From Lingula anatina (lineage: Eukaryota > Brachiopoda > Lingulata > Lingulida > Lingulidae), in NCBI RefSeq assembly GCF_001039355.2, contig NW_019775464.1:152859-212858 (forward strand): DNA of 60,000 nt. Direction: 5' to 3'. Within the stretch, counting starts at the first letter, position 1; the number at the start of each line of letters is the position of its first letter. The notes under the pieces were generated by a model. The model searched no databases and had not been told where the DNA came from. It saw only the letters and a list, made by a program, of their open reading frames with translations. The position numbers and the translations under genes were made by a program. Shown piece by piece: positions 34,081-48,333 of this stretch.

Positions 34081-35650
34081 CACAACAGGTAATACCGATG
34101 TAAGTTAACAAGCAAAAGGCTTCAGACCCATGCAAGTTCAAGTTCACAACTTAAAATTGCTAGAATGAGAAAAATGATAATTTCAATAAATAAATAAATA
34201 AATAAATAAATTCAAGAAAAAATCATAATCCAATCAAGTTGGTTATACATAACATGGACATTTAGAAAATTTGATTTCCGTTCTTCTTCATGCCTGTGGG
34301 AGTTTTAAGTTCCACACTTAAAAGTCATATGTGAAAAATGAAATTTTCAGAAAGAACTGCAATGCTTCCAGAAGAGAATACATCAGATTGGTTTTCCAAC
34401 TTAGGCTGCATTTCAGTTCTATGAATCTTTACAGTAAAGAGAATCATAAGTAACATGGTTTTCGTTTTATGGTCATTATGGCAGCCCCAAAAGGTTTCCT
34501 TCAATTTTGATGCAATATTACAATATTACAGCATATGACCGTTAATTTTAATAATAAAATATAAGTATCATGGATATTCGGAAAACAAACAAAAGTCTTC
34601 AAGCCCATGGAAGTTCAAAGTCAAACCTTGTAAATGCCACAATGTGAAAAATTAAAATGTTCACAAAACTGTATTTTTTCCAGTAACATAAGACTGGTTT
34701 CCATCTCAAGCTGTTATTTTAGTCCTATTTTTCATTTCTGTATGCTTGAGTATAGTGTCATGGTTTTTCGTAAATGGTCAGTGCCCAATATAGGCTTTTC
34801 TTCAATTTTGATGCAATATAGCATAATCACCATCAATCTTTAATTATGCACTGCAGGTAATGCGGGTATTTAGAAAACATTACTAGCAAAGGTCTTCAGG
34901 CCCATGGAACTTCAAAGTCACAGCTTTAAAATGCCAAACTGTAAACAAGAGATAACTGTACTGAAATGAGTTTATTTCCATTTCAACATTATTACAAAAC
35001 ACAAAATGATCATTTTACTATCATTTTCTTATGATCAACTGACAAAATTGCTGAGATTGGAAAAATGTCAATAAAACAATTTTAAATGTTCAATTTGCTC
35101 CATTCTGAGACTGAACATAGTGAAGGATTGGATCTGACAAAATGCAATGATATGAGTTTATTTCCATTTTTACATTTTATTACACAATACACAAAAACAG
35201 ATATATCACCATTTTTATGTAATCAACTAACAATATTGTTAAGAAGAAAAATGTCAAAAGAACACTTTAGCATATCTAATTCAATGACGAGACTGTTCAC
35301 CTGCCTAGGGATCGAATCTGAGGAAAAAACCACATACATACAAAAAAAGCATAACCTCACCAAAACTAAACTGATCAAGATAATTTTCGAACTTGATCTG
35401 TATATTAGTCATATAAATAGGTCTGCAAGTTTTAAAGTAAAATATGACACAGTTTTCATGTTATCTGTATACTGGCGGATAGAATATGTTGACAAAAGCG
35501 AAAAACGGCATAACTTTTGAAAACAAAATGGCCCGATCATGCCGATTTTCGAATTTGACCTGTATTTTATTAATATTCATCAGTTCTGTAAGTTTGAAGA
35601 CAAAAGTTTTCCACTTATCGTGTTATCATTGCAAGTGCATGACGACAGCG
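34080..35650. repeat. Diverged tandem repeats
   Basis: The block built around cttcag(a/g)cccatg..a(a/c)ttca and tttgatgcaata recurs about three times (near 34115, 34595 and 34885), with shared flanks. gagtttatttccatttt recurs at 34968 and 35153. A second family around attttcgaa(c/t)ttga(t/c)ctgtat occurs twice (about 35380 and 35546). Open frames here are AT-rich and repeat-derived. Confidence 0.5.
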
Positions 35651-36932
35651 ACAGCAGATGGCGACAACAGACGCAAGTGAGAGCTATATGAACAGACACA
35701 TCTGTATCTGTACATAAAAGTTTACTATCGGTGATCAATGTGACAATTATGTATTGCTGATCGTTATTTTTGTGGTACATTTGAACCGAGCGTCGGTGGA
35801 GCGTGGACTGCCATTAATGCATGTAAACAACTTCTACTAGTTTATTATGCGACTCAAATAAAGTCGACATGCTAAGGTATAAACTGAATTAATCACTTGA
35901 TCAGCCATTAAAGAGCTTTAGACGGCACCTATCTTCAAATTTTGGTCGTAAATTTGGTCTACTTGTCTTACCTGCTCATCGACCACTTTTATTTACAGCA
36001 CAGAAAGGAAGCAGAAAAAAATGCGTTCAAATAATATTTTTCGGTTAATATGAAACGATTTTCATTTTGCTATTTCTCCGAGATATATAAAATGAAACTT
36101 ATGGTGTAACAAAAATTATTTCAAATCCATCTTTAAAGGATGTGATGATTTATGTACTTTTTAGTAGAATGTTTTCAAAACCTTTTGGATACAGAGCTTA
36201 AAATATATGAAGATAGTCAAAAACATGAAAATAAGCTTTAAATAATGAAATTTCAGCATAAAATATAAATGGGCGAACCCAAAAGAACAACTGGGAACAC
36301 TAAACTCGTCATTATTTCATAATTTCTTATTGTTGTTTCACTTGAGGTTCACAACTTGCTCTGAAGCAACCCTCTTCGACTAGTTCTTATTAAATCTGCG
36401 AACGCAAGGTAACAGTAAGTGTATCGTCACGATAATATAGGCATTCTTGACAAACCCATTTCTATTTCAGCGACGTTCATGCATATTAAACGGTGCAGTA
36501 ACATGTAGTACATACTCATCTGGGACTGCGTTTCACTAAATAAGTCAAAGATCCTTTTTTTGCTTAGACAGATGTCAACATCAGCACACTGTTTCGTTTC
36601 ACAAAGAATATTTAAGGCTTCTTCGTTTTTCAGTTTTAAAGATAAATCCCAAAGAGCAAATTGTGCTCCTCTTGAAGCAAGTTTTACTCTCAGCTGACTT
36701 TTATTGTGGGCCGATAGTTCGTTATACGGTCTTACAATAATTTTAGCAGTCTAAAGCCAAGCTCAAAACTAACGTTTGTGAAGAGGGTCCCAGTAAACGA
36801 TCCTTTAATGCCATGTTAACACAGTAAAACACAACTAAACAATTACACAATATAATAAATAACCATTCCGAAACCAATCAGTGACTTTTAAACCCACTCA
36901 GGTGAACGATGTCAATACCTCCCAAGTATAGC

Positions 36933-36966
<34 letters not shown>

Positions 36967-37596
36967 CATGCAAATACAAAAATGGTGCCGCCTTCTCGTG
37001 TACACCACATCCTATGATTCTGAGCCTTCAGCGGGCTAACTGGATCGAATTTGATTTACTGCTAGGTTCTACGTCATTTCTCAAGCTGTGTCAACAAAAA
37101 GGGTAAAAATGTTCACTCATTCAGAAAAAAGCCCCTGTTGTTGGTATTATATTGTCAATGGTATAGACATTGTTAACGCCAAAAGAATACACGATACCAT
37201 AATAGGTTATAACCACTACTTTTTACGATTAAGAAAAAGGGTCTTCCACGGAAAAAGGTTATTCCATTCTTGGTCCAATTCACAAGGAATGGTATAGAGG
37301 GATTCGGCGCGAAGAACGACCATCAAATTCTTTTTAAGACTCAGTACTTTCATCGTTTCACGCCCTTGTCTCGTCCTACACGTAGTTCCATATCCCAAAT
37401 AAATTTTATTTAGATGACATTTTTAACAGGTTTCTTTGTTTCAACTAGTTCGCTTTACAAGTAAATTTCGCGTAACATTGTTAACGAGTCCACCATCTTT
37501 AATAGGTGCTTGAATCATATGCTCTAAATATCTACAAAGATAAAAGACGACAGAAATAGCGTGACCGGTCCCTCTATCTGACTGACGCAGCAGTTT
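35651..37596. other. Non-coding, nothing recognised
   Basis: AT-rich with no coding sequence that I can support. Contains an (AAT)n run (about 36928-36965). Confidence 0.5.
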
Positions 37597-37914
37597 CAGG
37601 CCTACCCAACTACCAGACTCGGCACCGAATGATCCTGAATTCACTGGTAAATTGGACCACACTACCCGTTTTCAAGGTGTGTATCAGTACGCATTTCACA
37701 GTATCAGACGCGACACCGCTCTTGCCTAGTACGCGATGTGATAGTGACGATTCTCAGCGGGGTTGAAAAGCATTGCATCACCACTCAACATTTTTTCAGG
37801 GTATGATACTGTGTAATGCGATCTGACACACACCTTGAAAACGGGTAGTGTGGTCTGATCTACCGGTGAATTTGAGGATCATTCGGTGCCGAGTCTGGTA
37901 GTTGGGTAGGCCTG
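37597..37914. mobile_element. 318-bp MITE, CAGGCCTACCC family
   Basis: Ends CAGGCCTACCCAACTACCAG and complement, with arms of about 110 bp, flanked by AGTTT (37592-37596 and 37915-37919). Compact relative of the 7699-9452 element. Confidence 0.85.
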
Positions 37915-38160
37915 AGTTTGGTGATTCAGTGGAATTCAATAACCAAACAGAAGCCCACGTCATCACTTCACACTACATGTACGCATATGTTCTTGGTCTG
38001 GTTTTACAATTCCGATGTGAATAGCTCTCAAGGTATAAATGTATATCACTGACAAGTCACTTTACATAATTTTAAATAAATTTTTGCGCTTTTTTTGATA
38101 AAGAAAAAATTACAGAGAAGTTTAACTTAGGAGGTAGGTGCCAGTAACTGCAAACCTCCT

Positions 38161-38247
38161 TCCCAGTAAACACAAACATGCCGCGACCACGTGGTTTTTA
38201 CCAGTCACTTGGTAGCCACGTGGTCCCAACGTGATTTGTTCACCGGG
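38161..38247. mobile_element. Diverged copy of the TCCCAGCAAACACGT MITE
   Basis: Begins TCCCAGTAAACACAAAC and ends near GTGATTTGTTCACCGGG, with internal ACCACGTGG motifs as in 30776-30885. Confidence 0.6.
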
Positions 38248-39280
38248 TTGTAATAACATGTCATAAATACTGCAAATATAAATTATTAGACCTCGAACAG
38301 AAAAACATATAAATTCATCATCAAAACCGTGCTAAGTGATACAACCTCATTTTGAAGTTTCCCATACAATACTTACAAACAAATATAGTGGCAATGTGAT
38401 GGAAAATTTACCCAAGTGTGAGATCAGCATTCGTTTTTAAAGCACTATCCTATGTTTTATATGACCTGTTAGCACAGCAACTGCTGTGATCACCATGTTG
38501 TACTTGCCATCTTTACAAGACAGCCAAAGTTCAAAATACAGTGAATCAACATACAAATGCTAATGATGTTTTCTAGAATATGCACAATGTAATCAACATG
38601 TTCATTATCAAGGAAACAGCCTTGAAAAAAGCAAAAATTTAGCGAATATCTACCTTTGTGTGACGTTTGGTTCTTTTGAAGGAAGGACAATGGTTTCTGG
38701 ACTCTGCTATAAAAATTAACATTTGCTGTTTTAATAAAAATGTAGTTTGCCAGCTAAGTAAAGCCATTGCAAAACGTATCATTGAAGTTGCATATCAAAC
38801 AAAAACGCATCTTAATATAGTACATAGTCATTTTTTTCGGCGTTTATCTTTCAAGAGTGAGGAAAATTAATAAATTAAAGAAAAACACAACCTTTCTCAT
38901 TTAAGCGCCAGCAGAGATCTGGCTTATCATTTCTTTAAAATATGAAAACATCTTGGTGCTTCTACTACTGGCATTGTGTCACTCAGCATAGTCTTAACAA
39001 TGTGTCCATATTTACAAGACAGTATACATAAATATATAACAAAATGGCACTGAAAACCTGAGCGCAAACAACAGATCTATATCAATTCAAAATTGGCTCT
39101 TTGACATTATTAATAAATGTAGTTGGTAATTTCATAGGAGAGACCAGAAAAGAGGTCATATGATACCAGAGTCCCCTCTCCTGGATATCCCCATTTAAGT
39201 TTTACCCTAATATTCCATAGTTGTTTTCGAAAGTCCAGAAGGATCTGTACCATCACACTCATATTCTAACAATATCTGGA

Positions 39281-39291
39281 TTTTTTTTTTT

Positions 39292-39322
<31 letters not shown>

Positions 39323-39325
39323 GGG
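39281..39325. repeat. Poly-T / poly-G homopolymers
   Basis: About 20 T followed by about 24 G; sequencing is likely unreliable here. Confidence 0.85.
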
Positions 39326-40405
39326 TAGACAAAAAGATTGGGTTTTCACACCTTTTTTGAAAAACTGGAGGATGTGGAGGGGAGGGGAAAACTAACGATT
39401 CTGTAATTGGTGTAGATGGAGCAGTTTCCTCTTTCTTGATCTGCCTATGTTGAGTATCATTAAATTTTCAAATTCTGTGAAATATTTGCATAACAAAGGT
39501 GAGACAGCATATGTTACAACGTGAACAAAGATTGCATGTGAAAAATTATCAACATTCTAACAATATGCATATATGTACAACTCAGTATGTGACAGGTCTG
39601 CATATGTAGCAGGTTATACAAAAAACAAACAAACAAAAAAAAATAATAATAACAGTGCCATAAATAGCTACAAATATAACAAAAAGTATCACAAAACAAA
39701 TACTGAAACAGTAATATTGTCATATGTGCCAAACAATAATTATTATAAATCACAACACTGTTGGCAAGACTTTCTTTACTAAGTGTTCTCCAGAACCCTT
39801 CAAATTTGTTAAATAATCTCCTGTTCAACTACCTGAAGTTTAGTATTTGCTTTTTAACATTTGAAAATTTGAAAATTGAGCACTTTTTTAAAAACTATGT
39901 CAACTTGGTAATTAACCTAATAGTAACTGAGACTCTATGCCTTTTAAGAGGAGTTTCTAATTAAGATGGTTCCACTCAGTTCAGCACAACATGCTTCAGC
40001 AGGCCATTCCATTGAGATTAGACCACCAAACAAACAGGTCTAATCCTTCTGTAACCCACTTCACCTTCACTCCAAGGTCAGTCTGGTGCAATTAAGAAAG
40101 TTTCCTTTGAAGTAATTTCAGTCCGAGTCAAAACCTATAAAGTCTTTAGAACACAGGAATCTCATTGGCCCAAGGAAGAAATTGTGGCTAGTATATATAT
40201 ATATTACCAAACAAATTTATATATTTTACTGGCCTGGCTTCAGTTCTACGACTACAGGCATTTGGTAGGGCTCTTGCGGTCCTGAAATTGCAGTGTATCA
40301 CTCTATGTATATACTGGCCTGCTGACGTAATTGTGCGTAACAAACAGCACTTGACTAGAAACATGACTGTAGATGGCAAACAACCAATAACACAAACAAT
40401 ATTCA

Positions 40406-40599
40406 ATGCCACAAATATGCAAAATATACAAAAAATCCTGGAGCACTAAATAATGATATCAACAAATTATTGCAATCTGAATTAATAAAGTTTGGCTCTC
40501 ACATGCCACAAACATGCAAAATTTACAAAGATTCCTGGAGCACTTAATAATTCTATCAACAAATTATTGCAATCTGAGTTAACAAAGTTTGGCTCTCAC
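40406..40599. repeat. 97-bp tandem duplication
   Basis: Two units (40406-40502 and 40503-40599) start atgccacaaa and end ggctctcac, with about a tenth of the bases different. Confidence 0.85.
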
Positions 40600-41027
40600 G
40601 TAATACTTAATACATTGTTAGAAAAAAAAATCATCAGTATCCTGTCCATGGGGGACAAAATCTCTTTCACAAGCTTAAATATCGCAAAGTGAAAATAAAA
40701 AAAAAGCACCAATCTGTGTTTGTCCAATTGAGTTGCCCCAAAGAGGATGGCAGACACCATTTAACAAGAAATGAGCACCAACAGAGGAATACTAGTCACT
40801 TGTCTCTCCATCTTTTCCTCTTGTATATTTTCTTTTCACTCCCATTATCTCTCTTCTCCACTTATGCCTGATTTTTCCTTATGCCTAATTTTCCTACAAA
40901 ACTAACAGACACTTTTTCTAAACTTTCCTCTTCTGTCAAACCACCTTTATCCTTTACTTCTTCGTCCATTCATTTCTCACTAATTAATACAATGTCTTTA
41001 CCCATTTCTCGTTGTTTCAGTGCGCCT

Positions 41028-43233
41028 TCATTCCTCCAACTCGATCTCTTTTTTGTCTCTCTTTTGGCCGAAGAGCTGCTTTTTGAGTATCAGGTCAATG
41101 AACACCAGCCTGTTCAGCGCAGCAGAGGATGCCAGGATGCCTGCAAACAGAGCGCCAGCAAACCCACAGGAGAAGACATCTTGACCTGAATTATATAATG
41201 TGGGAATTGAGGAAATTTTAAATCTGATTACACTGAAGCAAAGGAAGAAGGAAGAGAGAGAGAGAGAGATCGATTTCACATGCATTTTTGAGATAAATGA
41301 CTCCCATTTTCTATTACTCACACACAATGACTTAACTTATTTATTGCTACGCAATTCACCATCCAACTCACAAGTTTATAACTTGAAGAAAATTGAATGA
41401 CCTTTTTAACATGACACCCTGGCTGTTTCCCCATCAACTTACCAGTCAAGATAAGGCCTGGTATATCTGTCTGTGCTCTAACATGAGAGGTCATCTCAGG
41501 TGAGAACCTCGAGAAGTCGTGCTCCAGTCCGTAGATCTCACCCCTTGGAGTACCCAAGTAGAACTTGTTGGACAGAGGAGTGCCAACGTCAAAATACTCC
41601 ACCTAGGATACAAGGTGTGAAGAATGTATGGTACGTCTTACAGAAAGCCAGTTGGGGGGGGGGGGGGGGGGGGTAGTAAAAGTTGCTGTAATATGATTTC
41701 TATCTGAAAAACAACTGGTAGCAGTATTCAAATTTGCATGCATCTAACACACTTGTACTACAGCTGTTATAGTGCAATTCAAATTCAAATTTATCAATTT
41801 ATATCAACTTGTAATGTATTATCTTTCAAACTAGCTCATCTTTCAAACCATTATAATTTGTTTTCCAAATTACTTTTTCTTCTTTTTTTTCATAGCCTAA
41901 CAGACTTTACAAAAGGCGTCGGACCGTCGGACATGCCTGGCAAATTTCGTCTCGGTCCGATAAAAAATCACGTATCGTCGGACCTTATGTCCGGCGNTAA
42001 AAATAAAAAATAACCTCCTGTATTTTACCTTATCTGCCAACTGAGGAAACTTCCTCAAACACTGCTCCCATGCCTGATCAGCAAACTTCTTCTTCAAGCC
42101 TTCGTAGTCCTCCCCTCTGTGCATGATCCTCTGATCCTCCCATCGGGAAAACCACTCCCAATTCACCAGGGTGATCACAGTGCAAACAGACTGACCTAGA
42201 AAACAGTTGAAATAATTTATCATTTTTGTCATTTTCAAACAAACCTCGAATTTTGAGAAAATTATTGGCTATGATTAATAATTATTTCTCATGGTATGGC
42301 GTAAATGTGAGTCACCCAGTACAAGCTATCTAGATTCTAGTTAGAGTTAAAAGGAAAAACATACCAACACCACTCCCACGTTGGGTAGTGTGGATATAAT
42401 TATTAAAGGTGTCAAGAAAATAAGTTTTAGGATTTGAAAGCAGCAGGATAATTGTGGGGCAAAGAGATTTTCATTGGAACCAGTCAATGTGTTTTGTGTT
42501 GAGAACTGTCACACCTAACACATTCTACATGCCTTTATATAAAACAATGCTTTTCCAGCACATAAAAACACCTACTAGTCAAACTACTTCCATGTGTTAA
42601 AACTGAAATCTAGAAATATTTAAAATGTCTCCCACAAAGATAAACTTTAATTCATACAAATTCTATATCATTATGCTACTGTTTGATGTTGTTGTTTGTA
42701 CTCTCTCTCTCTCTCTCTCTCTCATGCACACACACACACAAATCAGATGGAATCATTAGGTTCAAGATAATAGTTATTATAATAGTTTACCTGGGTATCT
42801 CTGTTGCCAAGTTGGATCTTTAGCTGAAGGAAAAGATGCAAACACTATGGGGGTCTCGGCTGTGCAGGCTTCTTGGGCTGTCATGGCTAGATAGTCTGTG
42901 AAACTGCGATCTACATCATCACTACAACAAATATGGATAAAAACATCCTTAATGTAAACATAGCTATTACAAACAATCCTGAACCCCATTATACTTTAAC
43001 CTTTACAGCTGAACTGCACTCAAGGGATTGGGTCCAAATAGCAAACAGTTCTCACTTCAATCAATATTGTTTCATTAATTTGTCTTAAACCCTGTGATGG
43101 GAAATCATAAGAAAATGCTGACTAAGTTTATCTAGTCTGAGTGCTACTTTCACATACAAATAAATTCTCTAAATAAATAAAATCAAACTGAACATCACAC
43201 ATTACTGTTAAAATGTTTCCTTGATTACAATAA

Positions 43234-43264
<31 letters not shown>

Positions 43265-46200
43265 AAATAAAATGATGATAATAACTGTTAGATACTGTAC
43301 TCCAGATCAGCGAAAAATCAATAACAGTATGAAATAGCATCTCTGCAGCATATTAAGGTGATCTCTGCAGTTCTTCTCTGGCATTGATTTTTACCCATCA
43401 CACTACATTAGCCCAGTGAAAACTAAACTAATTCCAGATACTCACTGACAATTAGTGACTCGTGATGAACATTTTCCATTTCCTAAAACATTTCCTATCA
43501 TTAAATACTAGGCAGGAAAATCAACATGAAGTCTAGTATTTTTGAAGACTTGGTAATCAATATTGCCACAATCAAGTGATAATTAAGAAGAGGTAAGAGA
43601 AAAAAAATGCTTTCAGAAATGGTTATCACAAATCGGAAAGAGCCAAATTAAAGCAATAATAACTCTTCGTTTCAGCCAAAAAATGAATTTTCCTGGAGTA
43701 AACAACAATTTTCCCATACTTACCAATGGTTAATGAATCCATTTTTACATTCAAAGTTAGTCCCTGGTTTTTTTCTAAAAAGTTTGGTTTTTTGCTAAAA
43801 TCTCTTAAGAGATTTTAACAGAGTATAGACATCAATGGAGGTCATGTGGTCTAAAGACAAGTTCAAATATCAGAATAAAAGCTATAACTGCTGTTTTTGT
43901 GGTAAAACAGAATATATTATATTTCTATGAGTTATTCACAAGTTTTTTATTGTGAAATATAGGTCTCATACGAAGAGTTATTATCCCTTTAATGTCACCA
44001 AATAATCTGACTGCTCACAGAGGAATATCAAATTCAGAATCTGTACAAATTGGGCACAATGATTTATTTCCTTAAATATTTAAAAGTTTGTCTGGAAGGT
44101 CATAAACTGAAACACTTTAAATTTATTGACTGATTAAACATTTCATCACTGAATTAATCTTTTAAGTTTTTTAGTGAACAATGTCTTAATGTGTTTTAGT
44201 TACTTTTATCCCTCTTATATAGTGAATGCACAATCCAATTTTTAGTTGCAAAATTGATTATTATCATTATTGTTATTATTGTAGGTCCTGACCATAATCA
44301 TGGTTTCATCTTTTCAACACTTATTCTCATTTGAATTTTATCTTATTATATCTTACTATCACTATATCATTTCACTTAAAATTAATTATTATGCATTTAT
44401 TTATTTATCAATCTATTTAATATAGTCCCATTATTATCCCTGCATGATGAAAACATCAATACTTGCTACCAGCCAGTATTCAAGAATGAGAGCTCCAAAG
44501 AAAAGCACCTGTCAAACAGCCACTACATCATGTACTACATTGCTGCTGTATCGCCTCTCACCCTTACAGTACCAAGTACTTCCTTATCCTTTATTTAAGA
44601 TCAATAATACACACCCTACCAACTTGGTGAAAAAACAGGTAGATATGGGTATAATTCCTATTGAAATCTACATGTTAACTAGTGTCTCGGTTCTAAATAA
44701 TCCAAAATCCTACTGTTTACCTTGAATAGATAAAATGATTCGCTGGAGACAGGTTCAACTCCTCAGTCGTCCCCTTGAGACCAACAAACAGCAGCATGGC
44801 CGTAGCACCAGGTTTTTGAGCTAAATCTCTCAGTGGCTTGTAGTACTCTGAAACAGAAAATTTAGAAATAGGACCAACAGGGATGAGACTGCCATGAAGT
44901 GAAAAAGTCTAACAATATGGTGTGGGATGCAGGGGGCCGGCTGCATGATCTCAAAACTGATATTTTTGGCTCCCAAAACATTGGAAATGTCATTACTGGC
45001 ATGTGTTGTCTACTTCTGTTTTAACATGCCTTAATAAGAACTTGAAATAAATAGGAACAGTCTTCAAAAGTCAAGGCACCCATGCAATTTGATTGTTTTT
45101 TTTTTTTCTTGCCACTTGAACTGACGAACAGCTGCCACAGTAAATGAGCAATAGAATAAATAGGAATTATTTGAACATTGAGTGAATGGAATGAAGGAAA
45201 AAAGATGATTGAAAAAAGTATGCAAAATATTAATTAACGAAACAAACCAGAAGTAAATTCTATATATATATAATATAAATGTATGAAGCAAAAAGGAACA
45301 CAAGAAGAAAATAAACTTACTAGACTTGAGCATTACTTCTCTTGGCAACAGTGACTCAAATGTGTTCCATAATCCTGCATCAGAGATCACAGTAGGGGCA
45401 AAGATGTTCACTTCCTCCTTATTCTTTGTCACGCACACACCTGACGGACAAATCAAACAATATGATAAGACACCTGTGGTTGCACAGCATACTAATTAAT
45501 ATCTACCAGTAGTCTAGGTCTCATTAAACACCAGGTACCCTACTGTTGATTGAAAATATTACGCTTATCAGTAAAACCAAGATGATACTGTGCCACATGT
45601 GGATATACACATAAAATAATGAAAAAAAAAATCAGTTTTTACTTTGTTAATTTACAAGTGCATTTCATTTGCTTATAATATCTTAACTATTTTAGTTGTG
45701 TAATTTTTTCATATCTAATTTCTGTGCAATCTGTTATGTAACAAGCTGATATATATATATATATAATTTGCTGTAAATCAGAATTTATTTGAACTGCAAT
45801 TAATAATATTAATTAGTATCATGGTCATACTGTTAATTTATAAGGTTACTTCACCCACATTTAAAATTCTGCCACAAATATTTTACTTTCAGTACTATTG
45901 TTCAGAAACTTTACCTCCAACTATACAACATACATATGCACACAGACATGCACACACATTCTCCATATCGCACTAGTTTCCAAGAGACCATCTTGATGAA
46001 AAATACATGGCAAAAGTGTAGACTGGAAGCATAATTTCCTTGAATTGACATCTCACCTATGACTTTTCCCTCCAAATCTAAGAGTATTTTACTGACAGGT
46101 GCCCTCACCAGCACCCCTCCTCCAGACTCCTCTATGGTGGGGATGAGACAGTGGGCGATCTCACTAGTGCCCCCTACTGGGTAGTAAGAACCGTTCTTCA

Positions 46201-47432
46201 CAAAGTGGTTCAGCACCGTAGCATGAGTAAAGAAGGAGCTGTACTTCGGGGGAGTCCCTAGAATAAAATAGTTGTTACATACTGTACATGCCCAAAGCAG
46301 TAAAACAGTGGGAATTTAGGAGCAGAAAGTATCAAGAGAATTCTGCTTATAATAAGTGTGCAAAGTTCTGAAAATCACTACTAATCATACCATTGACATT
46401 TAAGACATACATTCATACAATAGATAATTTGCCATCTAAAATATTGGTAAGTAAATAACAAGGTGTAATAATAATAATAATTGCCCTGTATGAGATTGTA
46501 GTAATTTACAGAAAAAAAATATTGTCGGTCATTACTGAAATGGAAACAGTATCTCACCATAGTCTGCGAAGACATACGCAAAGACAGTCTGAAGTGTTTT
46601 GTTGTCTGTGAGCCCCTGGATAACATCCAATGTATTCTTTTGGGTCAGCAAAATATACCTATTGATGAGTCCTGATTTTATGAGCAGCCAAGACACCCAG
46701 GTGGGCAGCATTTTGNCACGCTGGTGGTACTAATAAATAGGAACAGTCTTGAAAAGTCACAGCACCCATGCAACTTGATGGTTTTATTGCCACTTGAACT
46801 GACGAACAGCTGCCATAGTGAATGAGGAATAGAACAAAGGAATTATTTGAACATTGAGTGAGTGGAATGAAGGCAAAAAAGACTGATTCTGAAAAAAAGT
46901 TTCTAAAATATTAATGAACGAAACAAACCAGAAGTAAAATAATATTGAATGAAGCAGAAAGGAATGCAAAAAGGAAATAAACTTACTAGACTTGAGCATT
47001 ACTTCTCTTGGCAACAGTGACTCAAATGTGTTCCATAATCCTGCATCAGAGATCACAGTAGAGGCAAAGATGTTCACTTCCTCCTTATTCTTTGTCACGC
47101 ACACACCTGACGGACAAATCAAACAATATGATAAGATACCTGTTGTTGCACAGCATACTAATTAATATCTACCAGTAGTCTAGGTCTCATTAAACACCTG
47201 GTACCCTACTGTTGATTGAAAATATTAAGCTTATTGGTAAAACCAAGAATGATACTTATGTGCCACATGTGGATATACACATAAAATAATGAAAAAAACA
47301 GACAAATTTCAGTTTTCACTTCGTTAAGTTATTAGTTTATTTGATTTGCTTATAATATCTAAACTATTTTAATTGTGTAATTTCATCATATCTAATTTAT
47401 AGATAATATAGTGTAATCTGTTATGTAACAAA

Positions 47433-47513
<81 letters not shown>

Positions 47514-48253
47514 TGCTGTAAATCAGAATTTATTTGAACTGCAATTTATGGCATTAATTGGTATCACGGTCATACTGTTAATTCATATAGGTTACTTCGC
47601 TGACATTTAAAATTCTGCCTCAAATATTTTACTTTCAGTACTATTGTTCAGAAACTTTACCTCCATCTATACAACATACATGCACAAAGACATGCACGCA
47701 CATACCCTACATCGCACTAGTTCCCAAGAGACCATCAGGATTAGAAATACATAGTAAAGATGCAGACTAGAAGCACATTTTCCTTAAGTTAACATCTCAC
47801 CTGTTACTTTTCCCTCCATATCTAAGAGTATTTTACTGACAGGTGCCCTCACCAGCACCCCTCCTCCAGACTCCTCTATGGTGGGGATGAGACAGTGGGC
47901 GATCTCACTAGTGCCCCCTACTGGGTAGTAAGAACCGTTTTTCACAAAGTGGTTCAGCACCGTAGCATGAGTAAAGAAGGAGCTGTACTTCGGGAGAGTC
48001 CCTAGAATAAAATAGTTATTATATACTGTACATGCCCAAAGCAGCAAAACAGTGGGAATTTAGGTGCAGAAAGCATGAAGAGAATTTGGCTAATCATAAG
48101 TGTGCAAAGTAAGTTCTGAAAATCACTATTAATCATACCGATGACATTTAAGACATACATACATACAACATAATTTATCATCTAAAATATTGGTCAGTGT
48201 ATAACAAGGTGTAATAACAATTGCCCTGTATTAGATTGTCGCAATTTACAGAA

Positions 48254-48333
<80 letters not shown>

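Larger units (their letters stand above)
38248..41027. other. Downstream of the retinol saturase-like gene, probably partly its 3' UTR
   Basis: No coding sequence supported. Contains a T run followed by a G run (39281-39325) and a 97-bp tandem pair (40406-40599). The end of the minus-strand transcript cannot be placed. Confidence 0.4.
45049..46715. repeat. First copy of ~1.7-kb duplicated segment (RETSAT-like exons 5-7)
   Basis: Matches 46731-48520 closely; differences are mostly substitutions and AT-repeat length. Ends at N 46716. Confidence 0.85.

Noticed and set aside
35086-35520. 144-codon plus-strand open frame
   Set aside because: AT-rich, lies in diverged repeats, with no recognisable domain or splice context.
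34080-35650. CRISPR-like repeat array
   Set aside because: The repeats are few, diverged and unevenly spaced, in an animal genome.
47436-47508. Possible origin or regulatory AT element
   Set aside because: A plain TA microsatellite whose length differs between copies.
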